Source: Pseudorasbora parva
Taxonomy: Eukaryota > Chordata > Actinopteri > Cypriniformes > Gobionidae
Direction of reading: 5' to 3'
Length of the DNA: 64,000 nucleotides
NCBI RefSeq assembly: GCF_024679245.1
Contig: NC_090187.1
Location: forward strand, 1,013,298 to 1,077,297
In this document: positions 53,450 to 64,000 of the stretch, one piece after another
Numbering within the stretch: position 1 is the first letter of the stretch
Layout: the number at the start of each line of letters is the position of its first letter
Made by a program: the position numbers and the translations under genes
The notes under the pieces: generated by a model
Seen by the model: the letters and a program-made list of their open reading frames with translations, nothing else
Told to the model about the DNA's origin: nothing
Databases searched by the model: none

Positions 53450-54056
53450 AGGACTCGGTATCGGCAGATACTTTGAATCAAATGACTCGGACTCGGGGGC
53501 AATAAAACCTGATTTGGACATTTCTAATTATTATAACTTATTTTGCCTCATGTAGGCTAACCAACGATAAAAATGCATTTCCATTAAATACGATAATTAA
53601 TTTAACTTAAATGTAAATCAACTTAAGTGATTGTATACAAATAACATTCAGAAGCCTAACAATAGGCTATGTCCAGAAGGATATAACAATAAATAAATAC
53701 TGAATATTTAGTTTATACGTAGATTTACGCTTCACTTAAGTTTAAAAGTTGTTGTTGCAGCTCAGCTGATGTTGATGATGTCATGTTGTGTTTTGGTCTG
53801 AAGCTCCGCCCTCCACCTATCGACCAATCAGGAAGTTAGTAGTGTTTCAGGTTGCCAGATCTGCTCTAGTCTCCACATCTGCAGATCTACACACGTTCTG
53901 CTGATCCTGCAGCCAATCTGGCAACCTCGAGTCAGGGGGAGGGGGAGGGGGAGGGGGAGACACCGCTCTACAGGCATCTGAAAGGGACTGCAGTACCAGT
54001 TTTGGCCACAATCTTACACACACTTCCTTTAAAGCACACACAATTAATGAGAGGAT
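53450..54056. other. Intergenic, no gene recognised
   Basis: Contains a GGGGGA tandem run at 53934-53959. No supported coding sequence. Confidence 0.4.
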
Positions 54057-54948
54057 GTAGGGTAAGATGAGCCAGTGGGTAAGTTGAGCCACCCCTTTAT
54101 CTTGGCAGCTGTACACTGTTATTTATACTGTCATTTAACTAGTATTAGCCTGAATTGGTAAGCTGGCTAGTTTTGTCCAAAATGGCAGCCATGAGGCAAA
54201 GTGAGCCAGATGCTGTGGGGTAAATTGAGCCAGTGTTTTAACTTACTCCACCATAAGGCACTGTAGTTACGCTAAATCTACTGATATGAATGATGCACAA
54301 GTACAGAATATGATTAATCATATCTCTAATGTTCAATATCGCTGAGAAACTGCCATGCCAAGAACTGTCTAATTAACATGTTTATTCGTTTCATTGACAT
54401 TTATTCATTCAACCCAATTCAGTTTGTATTTAATTTTACTCCACAAACTCAGTTTAGTCTGTTTTTGTGAAGGTTACACCTTTAACATGTTTCAGAAATG
54501 CAGAGTTAAAGACATTGACACTTCAACTTCATGTGGTCGGTTTAATGTTCCTTAAGTGCTTAAGAACAGAAATATGACTATCGGTAAAGGGACATCTGAT
54601 TATTAAGATTACATAAAAAAAGGTAAATTATCTTATCAATCTCACATGGGTTTGATTCAGATTCAGTCAGATGGTCCGTTCACACCCAGATGGTGAAGCT
54701 TACCCACTGACTCGGCTCAACTTACCCCTAACCTGGGGTAAATTGAGCCATTAGGACCTTTTTTTTTAATAGGAAGCCATATTTTCAGATCCCTTTGATC
54801 ATTGGGTCCAGATCCTGATCATTTATAACGATAGCAAACACCCTGAAATTACTTCAGATCAGCTTTTGTTGCACTTCTGCCTAATTTGTTCTTATCTTGA
54901 GGACCACATAAGTAATAAATGGCTCATCTTACCCCAGTCTCTCCCTAC
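54057..54948. mobile_element. DNA element with GGGGTAAGATGAGCCA-type ends
   Basis: Left GTAGGGTAAGATGAGCCAG; right inverted GTAGGGAGAGACTGGGGTAAG then ATGAGCCA. Internal GTAA.TTGAGCCA motifs recur at 54078, 54222 and 54737. About 890 bp, no coding frame. Confidence 0.72.
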
Positions 54949-55545
54949 TCCATGTCAAAGGGAGTTGTTGTATAAATATAGTGGCACAAAGTGTAAAACT
55001 GTTCATAATAATGCATGTCCCAAATGATAGTCATAATTTAAGTGATTTAAATGATTTACAGTTAAATGAGCGGAGGGGGTAGTAATTCATATTCTGAAAA
55101 GGGAAAGGTGTCACGTCATCAGCAGTTCACGTGTGTGTCGTTCATTAATAACTTTTTTGAGTCATGAAAAGATTCAGTTGCACATGTTTCTGATGTTTGA
55201 ATAATTATGATTATCAGTGAAATGTATAAAGTTGTAGAAATGTGGGAACTGCATTGCTGTTATAGTGAGACGGTTACCAGAAGGTCTGAATGTCAGTAAT
55301 AGACAGGCAGAGGGACTGAAGGTGCTAAAATCAGATTAGTGGCAATACCGGTTTAATTATGAAGCTCATATGGAGGAATATATGATGCTAATGATATGTA
55401 AGTGATTTAAAATATATGTGTAGGGGCATCTGGAGGGTGTAGTAATTAATATTTAGCCTTTAATAAACCAGGAGGAAGATACTTAATCTGTCGAGCACAA
55501 GTACCTGCATCCGAAGCGCTCAGATCCCCAAACGAACTGTTGTTT
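54949..55545. other. Intergenic, no feature recognised
   Basis: A+T-rich; nothing supported. Confidence 0.4.
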
Positions 55546-56390
55546 TCTCTTCCTCCCCTCCTCTCCTCCTCTCCTCCTCTCTTCCTCTCTTCCTCTCCTC
55601 CTCTCCTCCTCTCCTCCTCTCTTCCTCTCCTTCTCTCCTCCTCTCTTCCTCTCCTCCTCTCCTCCTCTCTTCCTCTCCTCCTCTCCTCCTCTCCTCCTCT
55701 TTTCCTCTCTTCCTCTCCTCCTCTCCTCCTCTCCTCCTCTCCTCCTCTCTTCCTCTCTTCCTCTCCTCCTCTCCTCCTCTCCTCCTCTCTTCCTCTCCTT
55801 CTCTCCTCCTCTCCTCCTCTCCTCCTCTCTTCCTCTCTTCCTCTCCTCCTCTCCTCCTCTCCTCCTCTCTTCCTCTCCTTCTCTCCTCCTCTCTTCCTCT
55901 CCTCCTCTCCTCCTCTCTTCCTCTCCTTCTCTCCTCCTCTCTTCCTCTCCTCCTCTCTTCCTCTCTTCCTCTCCTCCTCTCCTCCTCTCTTCCTCCCCTC
56001 CTCTCCTCCTCTCCTCCTCTCCTCCTCTCTTCCTCTCTTCCTCTCCTCCTCTCCTCCTCTCCTCCTCTCTTCCTCTCCTTCTCTCCTCCTCTCTTCCTCT
56101 CCTCCTCTCCTCCTCCCCTCCTCTCCTCCTCTCCTCCTCTCCTCCTCTCTTCCTCTCTTCCTCTCCTCCTCTCCTCCTCTCTTCCTCTCCTTCTCTCCTC
56201 CTCTCTTCCTCTCCTCCTCTCCTCCTCTCTTCCTCTCCTCCTCTCCTCCTCTCCTCCTCTCCTCCTCTCTTCCTCTCCTCCTCTCTTCCTCTCCTCCTCT
56301 CCTCCTCTCCTCCTCTCTTCCTCCCTTCCTCCCCTCCTCTCCTCCTCTCCTCCTCTCTTCCTCTCCTCCTCTCTTCCTCTCTTTCCTCCA
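55546..56390. repeat. CCTCTCCTCCTCTT polypyrimidine minisatellite
   Basis: About 840 bp of 5-10 bp units CTCCTCCTCT / CTTCCTCTCC. The strand asymmetry is complete: almost no purines on the plus strand. Frames of about 300 codons on both strands are low-complexity and not genes. Confidence 0.97.
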
Positions 56391-56614
56391 TCAGATCTCC
56401 TGCTGTGATCAGAGGTCAGGTTAAGGACACTCCTGAGGCTTTATCTGTGATAGTCTCCGGCACGTCCAATCCCAGAGAGCCTGATTTATGACGACCGACT
56501 CGCACCTTCACCAATCATTACTGGATGAATGGGGGAAGGAATGGGCGACCCTCGAATCTCAGCTGATCTGACGTTGAGTTTGACATTATGTTGCTGAGAT
56601 GATGACATGCAGGG
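56391..56614. other. Intergenic spacer
   Basis: About 220 bp without a recognised feature. Confidence 0.4.
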
Positions 56615-57019
56615 TGGAGTCGGCCCACCCTCTCTAACAGCTCCAGCTCTTCTGGGAAGGCTTTCCTCAAGGTTTAGGAGTGTGTTTATGGGGATTTTTG
56701 CCCATTCTTCTAGAAGCTCATTTGTGAGGTCAGGCACTGATGTTGGACGAGAAGGCCTGGCTCTCAGTCTCCGCTCTAATTCATCCCAAAGCTGTTCTAT
56801 CGGGTTGAGCTCAGGACTCTGTGCAGGCCAGTCCAGTTCCTCCACACCAAACTCCTCATCCATGTCTTTATGGAGCGACGCTTTGTGCACTGGAGCGCAG
56901 TCATGCTGGGACAGGAAGGGGCCGTCCACAAACTGATCCCACAAAGACGGGAGCGTGAAATTGTCCAAAATGTCTTGGTAAATGATAATCCCCCCTCCAC
57001 CAAACTTTGCACTTGGCAC
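56486..57019 (-). pseudogene. Tc1-like transposase, C-terminal part
   Basis: QHDCAPVH and [14 protein letters not shown] preserve the D34E spacing as in copy 1. The frame is open for 177 codons, but its last part lies beyond the element, and the N-terminal half is in other frames. Confidence 0.75.
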
Positions 57020-57677
57020 AATGCAGTCAGGCGAGTCCCGCTCTCCTGGCGACGGCCAAACCCAGACTCGTCCATGGGATTGTCAGACTGAAGCGTGATT
57101 GGTCGCTCAGAGAACACGTCTCACTGCTCTAGAGTCCAGTGGCGGCTGCTTTACTCCACTGCATCCCACGCTTTGCATTGCTCTTGGTGATATAAGGCTT
57201 GGATGAGCTGCTCGGCCATGGAAACCCATTCCATGAAGCTCTCTCCGCTGTTCTTGAGCTCATCTGAAGGCCACAGAAGTCTGGAGGTCTGGAGCTGTTG
57301 ACTCTGCAGAAAGTTTGAGACTTCTGCGCACTGTGACCCTCAGCATGCGCTGACCCCGCTCTGGGATTTAACACTTCGTGGCTGCGTTGTTGTTGTTTCC
57401 AATGGCTTCCTCTTTGTTCTAATCCCACTAACAGTTGAGCGTGGAATATTTAGTAGAGAGGAAATGTCAGGAATGGACTTATTGCACAGGTGTCAGCCTA
57501 TCACGGCCCCACGCTTGAGTTCACTGAGCTCCTGAGAGCGACCCATTCTTTCACTAATGTGTGTAGAAGCGTCTGCAGGCCGAGAGCTGGAGTTATACAC
57601 CTGTGGCCATGAAGAGACTGAACACCTGAACTCAGGGATCTGGAGGAGCGGCCCAATACTTTTGGCAATATAGTGTA
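56615..57677 (-). mobile_element. Tc1-like transposon, copy 2 (left end missing)
   Basis: Matches 4871-5822 at high identity, with the right terminal repeat (TACACTATATTGCCAAAAG inverted) kept at 57677. The left terminal repeat is missing. It keeps about 110 bp (57385-57510) that copy 1 has lost, so the two copies derive from a common, longer source. Confidence 0.87.
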
Positions 57678-58030
57678 TTTCAAAATAAAATAAAAACAAT
57701 TACTGGACTGCTAAAAGAGTCTGGTCACATAATTCTTGCCAAACAAACCCCCTTCTGTCATCATATAAACAGCTTCTGAAAATGAAAAGCCTTGAAAGAC
57801 AACTTGTCAATAAAGAAAATATATCTGCCGCTTCTCAGTTAAAGCCGGATTTGGGGGAGGGACATTATCACCGTCCAGGGCATTTGATTGGACAAAAAAC
57901 GTCCATGCTATTTTAGTTTTTCATATTTATTTGGTAATTTTTGTAATCAACCTTTAGCAGTATTCCAGCTCACAGGGAATGTTCTACTAAGGTTCTCTCA
58001 AAGTTATGAACAAACGTTCCTCCAGTAGTG
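57678..58030. other. Intergenic, with repeat remnants
   Basis: The end (57990-58025) belongs to the AACGTTC-rich family also found at 4480-4805. No gene. Confidence 0.4.
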
Positions 58031-59145
58031 TTAAAGGGGCAGTAAAACACGATTTCACTTTTCTAACTTTAGCTAGTGTGTAATATCACTGTTTGAGCAT
58101 AAACAACATCTTTACAACGTTCAAAGTTTAAAGCAAAGAAGCCAATTTCTAAGGACTACAGCAAACGGCCGGTGGAGAACTACAGACATTCCTCCAGGGT
58201 TGATGACATCACCAGCCCAATATTTACATAAACCCCTCCTCCGAGAATATTAAATAAGGGGGCGGGGCCATTTTTATTGCTGTGGAGAAGAGTTGCTATG
58301 CCGAAGAAACGCTGTTGTTTTCATCCGGATTGCAGGTCCACTTTGTTCGGTGAGTTCGGGATCAATGGTTAATTTATTTTTAACTCGTCCCTCATAATTA
58401 TAATCCAAATCTCGCTCTGAGCTGCACATTTTACGGAGGAAAGCTTCCACAATCTCTGCGAGTTCAATGCAGGATTCGCACAACGGCTTGTCTGAAAGAT
58501 GGAGCAGTTCCAACTTTAAAAACGGCCACAGCCCGTGAGTATGATTCATTTTTCATTGATGTGTTTTCCTGTAATAGTTCGTATTGTTAATTGTACGCTG
58601 TAGCAAGGAAGTAATCAAATGACAGCGCAGTTTGTTAAATGCTCATTCATACTTAACGTTATCCAACAAACACCTAACGTTACAAACTTATTTTAAATCT
58701 CAACAGCGAACTGGCTTGGAATAAGTGTAAATTATTCTTTGATTAGAGCTTTGATGTATTGTTTATCTACATCTACTTCTGTTTTTGATTTGGCTACTAT
58801 AGTTAACCCAATGTTTAGTGTTGGTTTGGGTTAATAGCTCTTGCGTCAGTTCTTTCTTCAGTAGCGATCACTATAGATCCGCAGTCTTTACGGTAAAGGG
58901 GAGGGGTTTCTGAAACACGTGCACTAGGCCATTAGCCAATCAGAACACAGCTGGGCCAGCTAACCAATCAGAGCCCATTGCGTATTTTTGAGGGACCGGC
59001 TTCATAGAACCCGGAAACTATAAGGTCGTTTTCAGAAGGAGGGACAGAGCAGTGTAGAATAAAGGTAAAATATATGGAAAATAATGCCTTTTTTTTAAAC
59101 GAAGCATAAACACAATCAAGCCTTCGAGAGAATGTGTTTTACGTT
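58031..59145 (+). mobile_element. Longer copy of the 1-440 repeat, nested in an AACGTTC-type repeat
   Basis: It begins TTAAAGGGGCAGTAAAACAC and ends GAGAATGTGTTTTAC; the ends share GTAAAACAC in inverted form. The host repeat resumes on the right at about 59150. It holds a short Cys-His-rich frame at about 58299 (MPKKRCCFHPDCRSTLFG) that stops soon after. The family is not identified. Confidence 0.6.
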
Positions 59146-59364
59146 TGTTTAAAGTTATCTCTTTAATAATGTTTCTCAAAACGTTAACACAAAAACATTA
59201 TTAATACAACGTTTGAAACGTTTTAGTTGTTTCAGAACATTCAAAGTAATGTTCCCATAATGTTTGAAGAATGATATGAGATATAATGTCGTAACAATGA
59301 AACTTAAAATGAATATTAACTAAATGTTCTTAGAAACATTTTTTTGTTACCTGAAGGTTAATAC
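59146..59364. repeat. AACGTT-rich dispersed repeat, right part
   Basis: Related to 4480-4805; contains GTTTCAGAACATTCAAAGTAA. It is split from its left part at 57990-58025 by the 58031-59145 element. Confidence 0.5.
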
Positions 59365-59760
59365 GCTTCAAAAAATGCTTTTCTTACTCAGTATTTTTGT
59401 CTATTCTAGTCGAAATATCTAAAAATTCTTACATTAAGAAGTATTTACTAGTCAAGTAAAATTATTGTCTTGTTTTGGGGAAAATAACTCAAAATGAAGA
59501 GAGTTTTTGCTTAAAATAAGATAAATAATCTGCCAATGGGGTGAGAAAAATAATCTTAATTCAAACAGAAAACAAGATTATTTATCTCACCCCATTGGCA
59601 GATTATTTATCTTATTTTAAGCAAAAACTCTCTTCATTTAGAGTTATTTTCCCCAAAACAAGACAATAATTTGTAAATACTTCTTGTTGTAAGAATTTTA
59701 GGAGGTTTGGACTAGAAACAAGACAAAATTACTGAGCAAGAAGAGCATTTTTTGCAGTGT
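59365..59760. repeat. Complete CACTGCAAAAAATGC fold-back palindrome
   Basis: Two arms of about 190 bp meet at an axis near 59565, around AATAATCTTAATTCAAACAG. Arm landmarks are AAAATGAAGAGAGTTTTTGC and its complement, and CTGCCAATGGGGTGAGA and its complement. There is no coding content. Confidence 0.9.
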
Positions 59761-60779
<1,019 letters not shown>

Positions 60780-60895
60780 TTAAAGTCAGATAATCAATGG
60801 ACAGCAGGGGTGTGATTCTCAGCATGATAATCTGTTCACTCATGAGTCGCCTCAATCGCAAACATTTTACATTTTCTGTTCATTTTGAAGCGCAT

Positions 60896-61194
60896 GCACT
60901 GCAAAAAATGCTCTTCTTACTCAGTATTTTTGTCTTGTTTCTAGTCCAAACATCTAAAAATTCTTAAAACAAGAAGTATTTACTAGACAAGCAAAAATTA
61001 TTGTCTCGTTTTGGGAAAAATAACTCAAAATGAAGAGAGTTTTTGCTTAAAATAAGATAAATAATCTGCCAATGGGGTGAGAATAATAATCTTAATTCAA
61101 ACAGAAAACAAGATTATTTATCTCACCCCATTGGCAGATTATTGATCTTAGAAACAAGACAAAAATACTTAGTAAGAAAAGTTTTTGCAGTGCA
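60896..61194. repeat. CACTGCAAAAAATGC fold-back palindrome, shortened right arm
   Basis: The left arm and centre match 59365-59570. The right arm lacks about 100 bp (it jumps from CAGATTATTGATCTTAG to AAACAAGAC) but keeps the terminal TTTTTGCAGTGC. Confidence 0.88.
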
Positions 61195-63164
<1,970 letters not shown>

Positions 63165-64000
63165 TCCTTCCTCTTCCTCTTCCTCTTCCTCTTCGTCTTC
63201 CTCTTCCTCTTCCCCTTCCCCTTCCTCTTCCCCTTCCTCTCTGGCTTCTTCTTCCCCTTCCCCTTCCCCTTCCCCTTCCTCTTCCCCTTCCCCTTCCTCT
63301 CCCCCTTCCTCTTCCCCTCCCCCCCCCTTCCTCTTCCCCTTCCTCTTCCCCTTCCCCCCCCTTCCTCTTCCCCTTCCTCTTCCCCTTCCTCTTCCCCTTC
63401 CTCTCCCTCTTCATCTTCATCTTCCCCTTCCTTTTCACCTTCCTCTCCTTCTTCCTCTCCCCCCCTCCTCTTCCCCTTCCTCTTCCTCTCCCCCTTCCTC
63501 TTCCCCTCCCCCCCCCCTTCCTCTTCCCCTTCCCCCCCTTCCTCTTCCCCTTCCTCTTCCCCTTCCCCCCCCTTCCTCTTCCCCTTCCTCTTCCCCTTCC
63601 TCTTCCCCTTCCTCTCCCTCTTCATCTTCATCTTCCCCTTCCTCTCCCCCTTCCTTTTCACCTTCCTCTCCTTCTTCCTCTCCCCCCCTCCTCTTCCCCT
63701 TCCTCTTCCTCTTCCCCTTCATCTTCCTCTTCCCCTTCCTCTTCCTCTTCCCCTTCATCTTCCCCTTCCTCTCCCTCTTCATCTTCATCTTCCCCTTCCT
63801 CTCCCCCTTCCTTTTCACCTTCCTCTCCTTCTTCCTCTCCCCCCCTCCTCTACCCCTTCCTCTTCCTCTTCCCCTTCATCTTCCTCTTCCTATTCCCCTT
63901 CCTCTTCCTCTTCCCCTTCCTCTCCCCCTTCCTTTTCACCTTCATCTCCTTCTTCCTCTTCCCCTTTCTCTTCCCCTTCCTCTTCCCCTTTCTTTTCATC
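63165..64000. repeat. TTCCTCTTCCCC polypyrimidine array, runs off the window
   Basis: Units of CTTCCTCTTCCCC vary with CCCCCC runs. A longer word, CCTTTTCACCTTCCTCTCCT, recurs near 63430, 63650, 63810 and in altered form at 63930, so higher-order blocks of about 220, 160 and 120 bp exist. The Lys/Arg/Glu-rich frames on the minus strand are low complexity. Confidence 0.95.

Noticed and set aside
55483..56424. Frames of about 300 codons (Arg/Glu-rich and Ser/Pro/Leu-rich)
   Set aside because: Both strands are open only because of the polypyrimidine array; the sequence is low complexity.
58274..58549. 91-codon minus-strand frame
   Set aside because: It lies within the dispersed element at 58031-59145 and shows no domain; the more suggestive Cys-His frame is on the plus strand.

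Overview
The window is nuclear DNA from a teleost fish, most likely a cyprinid. The evidence is a vertebrate exon-intron structure for two nicotinic acetylcholine receptor (nAChR) subunit genes, many Tc1/mariner, hAT-like and fold-back DNA elements of kinds common in cyprinid genomes, an L2-type LINE, a Ty3/Gypsy LTR element and abundant (CA)n. There is no bacterial, plasmid or phage content.

Two host genes are present, both on the minus strand and arranged head to tail. The left gene is an nAChR alpha subunit, best read as chrna3. Five coding exons lie between 12,903 and 2,406, and the last exon (TM4) is presumably beyond the left edge. The right gene is a complete beta subunit with six exons between 49,872 and 19,412. 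Joined by canonical splice sites it gives an unbroken 528-codon frame. The order (alpha3, then beta, both minus) matches the CHRNA3-CHRNB4 cluster of tetrapods, so I call it chrnb4, although the protein also resembles beta2. Alpha3 and beta4 subunits are known to co-assemble into ganglionic-type pentameric cation channels.

The introns are loaded with repeats. The last intron of chrnb4 is about 21.5 kb. It holds an L2 LINE (plus strand, antisense to the gene) that sits between two (CT)n tracts. A full-length Gypsy element (minus strand, sense to the gene) is inserted in the L2 3' tail with a GTGCT target duplication. Its single 1461-codon gag-pol frame has integrase before reverse transcriptase, the Gmr1-type order, and its primer-binding site matches tRNA-Phe. 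A 5,530-bp tandem duplication then copied most of L2 plus the 3' part of the Gypsy element.

Two long arrays of the same 21-bp minisatellite (about 2.4 and 2.1 kb) sit inside copies of one fold-back DNA element, one in the chrna3-chrnb4 intergenic region and one in the last intron of chrnb4. The same intron carries a three-level nest of DNA elements close to a splice donor.

From about 50 to 64 kb, upstream of chrnb4, I find no host gene. This part holds a CpG-rich 5' flank, several DNA elements, fold-back palindromes, (GT)n tracts and two polypyrimidine arrays. I saw no tRNA, rRNA or CRISPR locus. The most unusual content is the nested and duplicated retrotransposon block and the way transposons define short-intron splice environments in both receptor genes.
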